DNA from: Eublepharis macularius
Taxonomy: Eukaryota > Chordata > Lepidosauria > Squamata > Eublepharidae
Assembly (NCBI RefSeq): GCF_028583425.1
Contig: NC_072790.1
Coordinates: 65,000,052 to 65,064,051 of the forward strand
Length of the DNA: 64,000 bases
Reading direction: 5' to 3'
Shown here: positions 1 to 10,500 of the stretch, piece by piece
How positions within the stretch are numbered: position 1 is the stretch's first letter
How the letters are laid out: every line of letters starts with the position of its first letter
Position numbers and translations under genes: made by a program
The notes under the pieces: model-generated
What the model was told of the DNA's origin: nothing
The model's input: only the letters and a program-made list of their open reading frames with translations
Databases searched by the model: none

Positions 1-1613
1 CTAGTCAGTGCCCATTTTTGTTTTGCTCTTTTTCTAGAAAGCTACTATCTCAATTACGTACAAAAATTTTATCCAGCACATTTCCCCATTTTTGGTTAAT
101 GAACCTGTACATGAAAGAGACTACAGGGTAGGGATATTGCTGTAACAGATATAAAGAAAGATGTTGATGTGCACTTTTTTTTTTTGCTATATATCTATAA
201 ATAAAGAGATTGTGCTTTGCGCTTGTAAGCATTTCAGTAGTTTTTTTTGGATACTATAGCACATTTAAGTGCTGGAGGCAAACAAAATAGTAAGACCCCT
301 TTACTAAATTGTATTGTAATCGCCTTCTCATTATCCTGTAATGAATGGGATATAATCTCTGAGAATTTCTTTCCAACTAGATGTGGAGAATGTTCCAGGT
401 GGAAATAGGTTTCCAATCCAAACTAATAGAAACAAAGAATACAATGAAGAGATGTGATTATAGAATAACTAATATTCAGCACATCATTTAATTTTTTGCA
501 ATAGATGTCTATTAGCCATTGATACTCAGCATTTAGTTTTTAAAAATCGAATTCTTGCTGTATAGGCAGCACTCTGAATGTACTTTACTGTGTGCTTTCT
601 TAAATACCAATACTTTTTGATATGCGATATTTTATATTTCAGAAATGAAATCTCTCTCAAAAATCCAGTGCAATTAAATGTGCTCTTCCTTCAGTACTAC
701 TGAAGGAAATATTACTACACTTGATTCAATGGCCTATGAAGCCTACTGGTATCATCTTTAAATTCAGAGCCTTTTATTGGTTTTACAGAGAAGCAGCCAG
801 TTTTAGGTCCAATGCATTTATTTTCCCTCAAAGTTCAAAGATTACAAATCATTTTGACAAAGTCCATTAAAAAAATGAGGTTACATTAATGTGGTAATAC
901 GGTTAAACCACCACCGTGCACGCGGTTTGCTTTTAAGTATTTAGATAAATTTTTGCAGTTAGACTCTTGCTTTCTTGACTACAGGCCAATAGTAATAAAG
1001 CCAAATATCCCTCTTTGACTTAGGGTCACTGGTAAAAAAGTCACAATCCTACTGGGCACCTCCCTGCCCACATGAAACAGTACTTTCTGGAATTTTGCAT
1101 CTTACTTTTAAAGATAGAATAACTCTATGCAACCATAACACAAATATTTGGGCATAATGCCCAACCATAATTTGAAGTAATCTGCAAACCATAATTACAG
1201 TAACCATGGTTAAGCAGCACACTTACACTGAGCAATCTTAGTTGAGGTACTTTACCTACCTCTTTTACGCTTTTTGTTTCTTTGAGTTGCATTTCAAAAT
1301 GTTTATATGGTGCTTTGGGTCTCCAGTAGGAAGAAAGGCAGGGTATTAAAAATTGCCTAAGTAAATAAATCTCAAGATTAAAGACATCGAATAGCTGTTA
1401 CTGGTATCTCCCTATACCAGCGATGGCGAACCTATGGCACACGTGCCACAGGCTACTGGCGTTCCAGTAGCTCTGAGCAGAGATCACATGGGGTTTGGCC
1501 CTGCCCACGTGATTCCTTTTCCTCAAGGCTTTCTTCCTGCTGCCCGTCTCTTTAGCAGCAGGAAGCAGAGGCAGCAGCAAGGCTGCTGGGGCTGGCTTTC
1601 TACAGAAGAGTAA

Positions 1614-2391
1614 GCTTCTTTTATTTAACTTGCTTTACTTTCAGTCGTGGCTCTTGAGCGAGAGAGAGAGAGCCTGCAAGCAGGGCTGCTGGTCTAAAAG
1701 AAGGGCAAACTGCTTTGATTTAACTTGCTTTACTTTCAGTTGTGGCTCTTGAGTGAGAGAGAGAGGGAGAGTGCTTACAAGCTGCTGGTCTAAAGAAGGG
1801 CAGACTGCTTTGATTTAACTTGCTTTACTTTCAGTCGTGGCTCAAGAGAGAGAGTGCTTGCAAGCAGGGCTGCTGGTCTAAAGAAGGGCAAACTGCTTTG
1901 ATTTAACTTGCTTTACTTTCAGTAGTGGCTCTTGAGTGTGAGAGTGCTTGCAAACTGCTGGTCTAAAGAAGGGCAAACTGCTCTGATTTAACTTGCTTTA
2001 CTTTCAGTCATGGCTCTTGAGTGAGAGAGAGAGAGAGTGCTTGCAAGCAGGGCTGCTGGTCTAAAGAAGGGCAAACTGCTTTGATTTAACTTGCTTTACT
2101 TTCAGTCGTGGCTCAAGAGAGAGAGTGCTTGCAAGCAGGGCTGCTGGTCTAAAGAAGGGCAAACTGCTTTGATTTAACTTGCTTTACTTTCAGTCGTGGC
2201 TCTTGAGTGTGAGAGTGCTTGCAAGCTGCTGGTCTAAAGAAGGGCAAACTGCTCTGATTTAACTTGCTTTACTTTCAGTCATGGCTCTTGAGTGAGAGAG
2301 AGAGAGAGAGTGCTTGCAAGCAGGGCTGCTGGTCTAAAGAAGGGCAAACTGCTTTGATTTAACTTGCTTTACTTTCATTCATGGCTCCTGA
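1614..2391 (+). repeat. Minisatellite, about nine units of 85-100 bp
   Basis: A unit built of 'atttaacttgctttactttc', 'gtggctcttgag', a GA-rich run, 'tgcttgcaagcagggctgct' and 'ggtctaaagaagggcaaact' recurs about nine times. Units differ mainly in the length of the (GA)n run and in the presence of the 'caggg' segment, with two variants that alternate in the middle of the array, suggesting growth by two-unit duplication. Confidence 0.93.
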
Positions 2392-2440
2392 GTGAGTGAG
2401 TGAGTGAGTGAGTGAGTGAGTGAGTGAGTGAGTGAGTGAT
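2388..2440 (+). repeat. (GTGA)n microsatellite at the end of the minisatellite
   Basis: About 13 uninterrupted GTGA/TGAG repeats directly follow the last minisatellite unit; it appears to be an expansion of the 'gagtgagaga' part of that unit. Confidence 0.95.
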
Positions 2441-2669
2441 TAATTAGTTGGGACAACTGTATGAGTTGTTTTTTCTTAACTAAAATCTCAGTAATCAAGT
2501 TTAATTGCAGTGCTGGCACTTTGAAATAAATTAGTTAGTTTTGTGTTGCAGTTTGGGCACTCGGGCTCAAAAAGGTTCGCCGTCACTGCCCTATACCAAC
2601 CCCCTCCATGTATAGCCCTTCACTCAGCAAGCTAAACCATGGCTCCATGGTTCATTTAGGAACTTCCGA

Positions 2670-2880
2670 TACTTTTACCCCACTTTTCTTTCCAATAGGG
2701 TCCAGAGTGACTTACATTAGTTTCCTCTCTTCCATTTGCCATTACCCTGTGAAGTAGGTGAGACAGAGGGAGTGAGTGACCGAAGGTCACCCAGTAAGCT
2801 TCCATGATGGCAGAGTAGAGTTTCAGACCTGGGTCTTTCAAATCCTAGTTTGACACAAACCACTACAGCACACTGGCTCT
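2670..2880 (-). mobile_element. tRNA-derived SINE, minus strand, diverged
   Basis: On the minus strand it reads 'gagccagtgtgctgtagtgg' (box A-like), a box B-like 'caggtctgaaact', then 'gggtgaccttcggtcactca' and 'ctacttcacagggtaatgg', the order seen in the other SINEs of this window. The 3' end near 2670 is degraded. Confidence 0.72.
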
Positions 2881-4640
2881 CATAAACAAGGTAGCAAGCA
2901 ACAATTAATGCCAATCTTAGGTAAATACTAGTCCTGCACCAGGTCAGGGACTCAGAGATCCAAGGTGCTATCAAATTCAAGCAAATTAAACATTTTTCAG
3001 TCTCTCCAGCAGCTTGTCTTTTATGCTTGCAGTTTTCAGAATTAAAACATTCACACAATATTCAGAATACCATTAACTGATATTTGCTGAAATTTTGTCA
3101 GATTGTTTTCTGTGTAAACCTCTTAAGTAGAAGAGCAAGGTGACTACCAAAATATCCTTGTTTAGCATGTGATGCTGTTATTATATTACAGACAGCTGCT
3201 GTTTAGCTAGTAGGTTACAGTGACTTTTAGCAATCTACCTTGGTTTATGTACTAAAAGTTCAATATGACTTGCAGATTCACACTTCAGTATTCAAAACGT
3301 GTGGTGTTCATTTTACTAACAAAGTGTTTTGACCAACTGAATACATTCTACACTGAATAGTCTACTTTTAAAAAGAAATTTAAAATTCTTTAGTTCATGC
3401 ATAACTAGCCTTTCTTAAATACCAACTCAGATCCTGCCCAGAGTTACCACAAAATTTCTAGCGGTGGAACACCACTTTCTCACTTCCCCCTCCCACTGCA
3501 GCCCCAAATTCCCTTCCTAATGAGGACAGGAGAATCCTCTCCCCCAAAAGAACAGCAGGGGGGGGGTCTGGAGGTCTGCAGGAAGAAAGGTCAATCAATA
3601 AAAATCTCACTTCCCACACACTTCCGCTTGCAGAAGCAGAGAGTAGGCTTCAATGCACTTGAATATGCAGTCTTGCTTATGAGTTTTTAGAAAGCACCTT
3701 GTTGGCTCAGATCAAGGTCCCCTTAATCCAGCATTCTTTGTAATAACCCCAGCAACAAACAGCCACTAGGTAGTCCGAGACTAGTTAATAAGCCACTAAG
3801 CACTGCACGGTATAAATGCTGTGAGCTGCACAGGGCTTGCCTACAGCCCCTACCATTTGGAAGTTTATCACAGCCTAGTGTAGGAACAAACGCAACAGTT
3901 CTCTTAAAAGGTGGTGAAACCAACCCAACACATCATTAGTCCACAGCTATTTGTGATCACACAGTACTCACTACTTTGAACAATAAATCAGAATCAGGCA
4001 CACTACATTGTAATAGGCACTCTTCTGATGGGGTGGACCTACTCAGATATGCTGCATTGTGTCAGAGGCCATAATTATTACTTTAATTTTCTTTTAAATG
4101 GTAGTTGATAGTAGCAATTTTATACACGCTGCAGTCAGCTATGGTTTATGCTAAACTAAAAAGGTACATGGTTGATCCTTAAGGACCATCCTGCACAATT
4201 GTAATGAAGACAGGAAGACCTGCAGCCAGCACCCCGGGCTGTATGCATAATGTTCTTTATTAGCCAGGGATTACATATATACCATAAAATAGTGGGTCCA
4301 CAAAGACACCAGATATGAGTATGATCAAAGTTGGCAGCACCAATCAGTGTTTTGGCAGGGAAATCCTCATCCACAGCTGCATGTGTTTGACTAGATTAGA
4401 GCATTAATACTCCCCAAACAAACTCACATGAACATTTTCAGTACTAGCAAGCTTGATAGCATTTTGTACCACTTGCTTCTGTACTTAAGAGTGCAGATTA
4501 TTTTGAAACAAAATATAGACTAGAAATAAAAGACCAGATCACTGTGCTATAAATATCTACGCATGTTCAAGATGGAGGGGGGAATTGTTTTATTTTTTTA
4601 AGCTTAGTAGATACTCAAATCTTAAGTTCTGAAAGTAGTA

Positions 4641-4685
<45 letters not shown>
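4641..4685 (+). repeat. (TG)n(TA)n microsatellite
   Basis: Short TG run followed by about 17 TA repeats. It generates the spurious Tyr-Ile peptide frames seen on both strands here. Confidence 0.96.
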
Positions 4686-4686
<1 letters not shown>

Positions 4687-5415
4687 GTTTTAAAAAAACA
4701 GAGCACAAATTTGTTACTGCATTTATACACTCCCCCTTCATTGTGGTCACACAGGAGCCAAGCCTTACTAATCCTATAACTCTTGTTATCAGTTCTGCTC
4801 ATGGAAGGCATTTCCATTTGTGGAAGGGGGGAGGGCAGTTTTTACCAACTGTCCCCCTACTGCAGCCCCCCCCCATCTCCATGATGTTCCTAATTCCACT
4901 GACCCACAGGCACAATTTGGGCGAGGCACAGAAGATTGCAGCTAGTGTGCTACACAGGATCCAAAACCAGGTCACCTCCTCTTCTACCCCCCCAATCCAG
5001 GCACTGACTACATCCAGACTGATTTACCTTCAGTGAGCCTCCTGCAGCATGGGCTGATATCATAGATGGTAATGATATGTTATAGGCAGGCTTTAAATTT
5101 GTACTATTGTATACAAAGGCAAAGCAAAAAAATTCTATTATTTCTTCTGTTCAGGCATTGGAAAACATGTAAGGCTACTAGCTTAATTGGAAAGTTTGCA
5201 TTTTAAAAAAAATGTAGGAAGTCCAAGATGGTAAACTAAGATGGTTTGCAGTGAACAATTTTTACTTTGCTTACATGCCCCTGCCATTGTCCCATAGGTT
5301 AAATTTAATTTGGACCTACAGAAGTACATACAACTTGTTATTTAATGCATTTGATGGGGGGGGGGGAGATCTTGACCTTACATTTTTAAATGAAAGGGTT
5401 AATGACTAATGTCTC

Positions 5416-5595
5416 TCGAGTTGCCAGCCTCCAGGTGATGGCTGGAGATCTCCAGGTCCCCTGGAGAAAATGGCTGCCTTGGAAGGTGGACTCCATGGCA
5501 TTATAGCCAGCTGAAGTCCCTCCCCAAACCACACCCTCTCCAGTCTCCACCCCCCAAATCTCAAGGAATTTCCCAACCAGGACCTGGCAACCCTA
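5416..5595 (-). mobile_element. hAT-like MITE with TAGGGTTGCCAG ends, copy 1
   Basis: Terminal inverted repeats agttgccag / ctggcaacccta bound 180 bp of sequence shared with copies at 36833 and 37254 ('ctggagatctcc', 'ggagaaaatggctgcc'). Exact 8-bp direct repeats aatgtctc lie at 5408-5415 and 5596-5603. Orientation is opposite to the other two copies. Confidence 0.82.
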
Positions 5596-6209
5596 AATGT
5601 CTCTCATGTGCAGCAATGAATGCAAAATGGTATTTCTCGGTATTTGGGTGGCTCTCGGCTTCTTGCATCCATGTTAATAGACAGGTGGCCCAAGACTTCT
5701 CTGAAATGTATTTGAAGTTATATTTATTGTATAAAAGCTCAAGGAATGTTAGAAGCCCTCCAACATAAATGCCAGATGAAGACTTTTTTTAATGCAAATG
5801 CACTCTCTCTGTGTTGATGAATACAGTTTGTAAAAGCAACGGATATGGTAGCTTAATGTAATACTCACAGCAAGAGATAATTTATCCAACAGACCAATAC
5901 AACTCAAGCTGAGGGAGCTACAGCGCCATGGCATGTGAATTGTCTTTGAATATCATCTATGCTCCTAAACTAGTGATATTTCAGCATATCTTGGAAACAA
6001 CCATTTGTTGCTGTCTGAACTTTGTTACACAAATATAGCAGAAATATTAAACGTGTAGAAAGAATTCATACTGAAAATGCATGCTTAAATTAATGCTTTT
6101 TTTAAAAAGGACCAAGCAAACACATTAAACATTTGTCACCAATCTTGCAAACTAAACAGAAATTTTAACACCCTGATCCTAAACAGAATATGTGATCGTA
6201 CATCATTGT

Positions 6210-6308
6210 CCATGAGACAAACTAGTCCTATGCATATTTACTCAGAAGTAAGCCCAACTGAACTGATAAGTCTTACTCTAGGATATGCATGCCTAAGACT
6301 GCAGCCTT
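6210..6308 (+). repeat. Interspersed repeat, 'tactcagaagtaagccc...ctgcagcc' type
   Basis: Contains 'tatttactcagaagtaagcc' and ends 'catgcctaagactgcagcc', a pair of phrases that recur in diverged form at 13105-13250 and 33060-33160. I recognise the phrase as a common squamate repeat but cannot place its class. Confidence 0.5.
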
Positions 6309-7370
6309 ACATTCATACAGTATGATTAAGAACAGGGTACATCTTGAAATGGCAGAACAGAAGAAGGGCCTTATTATCATTATTGAGCATGGGATTCACA
6401 ATAGATATTACAAGACGCTCTGGAGAAATTCCTTAAAAGTGTTTAATCTTTTGGTAACAATCTCTTCAATACTTGATCATCTTTTCCAAAAATTAATAGC
6501 ATATGAATATATAAGCTATAAATCTTTCTATTTAAAAAAGAAAACTTGATGGGCTCCACTTGGCTATCCCCTTTATCTCCCATTTATCTAGTTAAAATTT
6601 AGAAAGTGTATCAAATGAACTTGACAAAAATATTTAAGTGTAGCAGCATAAAAATTCATTATTTGGCACAGAACAATTGTATTAAAAAAGGCCCACCCCC
6701 TCTGGAAAAATTTAAGCATGCGTGGTACCATTTTTGGAAAGTTTGATTCAAGATGTTAGCAATTTTTAAAAGTGGAAATTGTTTTACGATGCCACTTTAG
6801 TAGTTAGTTATCAGGACCACATAACTGGACCTAGTACCAGCTTATCTTTAGCCTGAATATTTCACTAATTATCTATAGATGCATAATGAAGTTAGAACTT
6901 ATAAGCGATACAAATATCGCACCACTGACACTGGCAGAATATGCACTGGAGTAGTACCAACTATGGACTTCTGTTTTAAAATATCTTCATAATGAGCCAT
7001 CCAGTCAGGTAAGCAGGAAAAACTATTTTATCTTCTAACAACATGAGCAAGTACTGCCATTTAAGAATATCGCTGGAACTTTTAAAAAGTGAGACCTATT
7101 ATACACTTTAATTCATCATACCTTTCAACCAGAAAGTTGTCCTATTCAACATAAAACGAATGCATGGGGCAATGGTTCTATTTCTATGCCACCAGTAGTC
7201 TTAACTATGTACCAACAATAATTCATTGCAACAGCAATATCCACTATCAGTGTGGGATCCCATGTGTGGAACACTTGTGAAAGCGGTGGGCTGCTACAGC
7301 TGGCTGTGTTCCCTGCTGACTTCAGCTGAGTCACTTTTGTCAGACTGTCTTTTCTTCTCAGTTTGGAGCT

Positions 7371-7510
7371 TTAGAGTATGCTACAGTTGCTAAAAGGACT
7401 TCTGTTTTTCTTGGTCCGTTGTTTGTTAGGCCTAAGGTTGATGACATCCCCACCATTAAGCATGCTAGAATTCTGGCCAGAATGACTTCCACCTGCTGTG
7501 TTGAAAACAC
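7371..7510 (-). CDS. RAB23: RAB23 exon 7: last coding exon with CaaX box
   Basis: 140 nt after a TTTAATTCAG acceptor, encoding [20 protein letters not shown], then [20 protein letters not shown] and SNCSIL, stop at 7371-7373. The basic stretch and terminal CSIL form a prenylation signal. Human RAB23 ends CSIP, so the last residue, which influences the choice of prenyl transferase in CaaX proteins, differs here. Confidence 0.95.
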
Positions 7511-10500
7511 CTGAATTAAAAGCAACACACACAAAAAGAATTACATCCAAGCAAATCTACCATCTTTGAAATACAGAGCTGTATACAACCAGCCTTTTCA
7601 TAAAATCTCACACAATTCCCCTCCATATGACCACCCCCAACCCACATGGCTTTCATACAAGCTGGGCCGATTCCAGACGGCCCTCCGCATCCTGAAACGT
7701 TGTGCGTCGTCGCGCGTCGCCACGCGGAAAACGCGATATTTCGCGTTTTCCGCACAACGACGCGCGACGTTTCGGGATGCGGAGGGCCGTCTGGAATCGG
7801 CCCTGGTACCGTTATTCTAAACGGTGTTCACTGAGGTGGTCAAAAAATCCTCCTTTTTCACTAGCAAAACTAGCTGGATCCAATCAACAGCCCAAAGCCT
7901 TAGATAATTTAAAGTTTTGTTGTTGACTATTAGCCTCCGTGAGGGTGATACATTTTAAGTTTAATGAAACAATGTAAAGCCTTTATCGATGCAGTTTATT
8001 CTTTTAAAAGCTCTTAATATTTTTAAAAGCCTGGCTGTATGTTCTTATCACCTATTGTTGATAGCTGTGATGATCCATGGAAACAAAAACAATCATAATG
8101 TAAAACTTTTTTACTGGGATTGAAGTTGTCAAAGTAGATACTGCTGTCAAGTTAATTTTCAGCATAGAGCCTAGGCACATGGATATTTGAACTCTGTCAT
8201 ACTCATGATTTGGCTACCAAGAACAAGCAACAGAAAAGTAAACCTCAACAAATCTCAATTCACAAGAAATGGTAAAGGGAAGAAGAGCAAGAAAAGGGCA
8301 TTGGGAGGAAGAGTCAAACTGACTATGAAGTGCTTTAAAGAAGTGCTAAGTACAAAAGTTTAGTGTATCTGTACAAAAGCTAGGTTACAAAGCTCTTTTC
8401 ATTAGGTGCCAGATGCTTTTTTTAAAAAAAAAACAGGCCTTATACTTCACTAGCGTAACTGTCACTAATGATATTACATCTGGACCGAACTGACTTTATT
8501 TTGGGAACTGTGCGTCCTCTGTTCTTTGCACAACTTCATATGATCTTAAGAGAACTAGCCAAGAAGGCCTTACCAGTATAGTCGTCATCATAGCCACAAG
8601 GACTTAATCTGCAAAGCAACTGCACGTATCTCCTGTACTAGCGATTTGTCAAGTTAGCATATTTATCAGCAGACAATACAGTCTGGCAACACTTTAATGC
8701 TGCATACGCACCAATTTTGTTACTACTTGTATGTATTACTTCTGAATTTTCAATGGTTTGTTGTTTGAGTCTTTGAAGATACTTCTCAGCCAAATATCTG
8801 AAAACTGAAATATACAAAAGAGTATTTTAAAATCCCCCAACATGCTAACTGTGACAGGCAGTGCACAGAAATACACCCGAGCAACACAAGAGCCAATGAA
8901 TGGTGTCCTGAAACAGCCAACGGGAGCTCTGTACTGGGAAAGTTAAACTCTGACAAGGGGAGGTTTAGCTAGGTTTTCAGAGTTGAGAAAAGGAGGTTGG
9001 AAGCTGTGAGAGAAAAGAGTTAGTTTAACAGGAGCATGAATAAACTTCTGTGGAGCGATCAGATCTAGTTCCTCTGCCTGGGATACTGAGTGCAAAATGC
9101 AAGCCAACAGGGTTTGCTGGGACTGTTGTTTTAGTGGCAACAGAATGTTATAAACCTGACCAAGACAGTGTTTTTCATCGGACACATATTGTTTAAATGC
9201 TAACATCCACCAACTCCAGGTTAATTGTTAGTATTTACTTCAGTTGTATATTTTTTTATGGAGAAACGTCAATCTTGTTCACTTTAAAACACTAATTTTC
9301 AACTTCAAGCCAAAACAAAAACATTTACTAGCACTATTCCAGGTCTATTTTTAACTAATACTACTGAGTCTATACCCATTAGCAACAACAGGAAAAAACC
9401 ATCAATGTCTCTTTAGTAATCACTTGCAGGGCAGGATTAATAATGTAGTTTAGCACACTGAGATATGATTTTTCATAGGCCACTTGAAGTTTCCACAACA
9501 GACAGTAAATGGGTACAATGTATTAATAGCTTTTTTTGTATTTGGCATTTTGATTACAGATCCAGATATTTCCTGGATCTTACTTGGAGATCGCAGTAAG
9601 ATAAAATCAAAGTTCCTTAATGTCACAGCGGCAAAAAACTCACCCCCAATTACACTGGAATTCACTACTAAAATCAACAGAAAGGGCCTAGGATCAACTA
9701 AACAGCATCTAAATCCACAAACTACCACATATACCAAGTGACCACCACAGGGATTTCTAACAGGACATTAGTCGCACGTTCTCATGGGAACTCATTTCTG
9801 AAGCTCTGTGGGGACCCCAATTTGGATCTGGACTATGAAATAATGACCCCCCCCCTCTCCGTGACTGTTTCGTGTCAGGAAAATGGCATGGGATAGAGGC
9901 GGGAGAACCCCTTGCCCCCCCTGTACCATGTTCCTGATCCAAATCAGGTCCTGTAGAGCTTCCAAATTGTGCCCCAACAAGGACCTTGCAAAAGGTGTCC
10001 TGTTGCATCTATGGCACAAACACATGGTGTATGGAGTTCACGGTTAGCATCTATTACAGATGCCTTTATTTCAAGTTTTTACCTAAGCACCTTTTAGTTC
10101 TTCTACTGTTCTGGCCGTTTTAATATTTTGCCATCCACTTATGGCCCATATATAATTTTTTAATGTTTTCATATGACTAGCATGCTGATTTTGGTTTGCT
10201 CGTGGACTTTTTTTGCTGCTATACTTTTATGGTCTTAAGATGGATTTGACTACTTTTATGGTTGGGTGGTTTTACCAGTGTCTATTAGGAGCTGTTTTTA
10301 ACTGAATGTTTGAGAGTTATACCTTGTCAACCCCCTTGACCAATCTCTGCTAGACAAATGGCAAAGAAATTAGCTAAAATAAAGTAACGGATATTCATGA
10401 AACCAGTGTAACACTGGATAGAAATGCAGCTTTGTTAGAAAATTTTTGTCACCACTGTCAACCAGCTGATTCCTGCCCTGAGTTTTAGATTGCTCTTTAA

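Larger units (their letters stand above)
1418..2588. mobile_element. hAT-type DNA transposon, non-autonomous, with internal minisatellite
   Basis: The ends are inverted copies: the left begins cagcgatggcgaacct and the right, read on the other strand, begins cagtgacggcgaacct. Exact 8-bp direct repeats ccctatac flank both sides (1410-1417 and 2589-2596), the duplication size typical of hAT transposases. No transposase coding is present. The inside is almost wholly a tandem repeat (see 1614-2391), so most of the length is post- or pre-insertion repeat growth rather than transposon core. Confidence 0.88.
1..7370 (-). other. RAB23 3' UTR and downstream flank, extent unresolved
   Basis: AT-rich sequence below the RAB23 stop codon. 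The proximal part must be RAB23 3' UTR. Minus-strand AATAAA-like signals occur (for example near 4255 and 5718), but I cannot say which is used. No coding exon of a neighbour is recognised. Apart from the hAT element, SINE, MITE, (TA)n tract and repeat copy listed separately I see nothing specific in 1-1410, 2885-4640, 4690-5400, 5605-6200 and 6310-7370. Confidence 0.5.

Noticed and set aside
1614-2391. CRISPR-like array of repeats
   Set aside because: The units are contiguous 85-100 bp tandem repeats with no unique spacers, in a vertebrate genome; a minisatellite.
4590-5036. Frames with Tyr-Ile repeats on both strands
   Set aside because: Produced by the (TA)n microsatellite; no coding signal.
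7516-7926. Overlapping frames across the hairpin element
   Set aside because: Arise from the CpG-rich palindrome read in several frames; the same peptide pieces appear on both strands.
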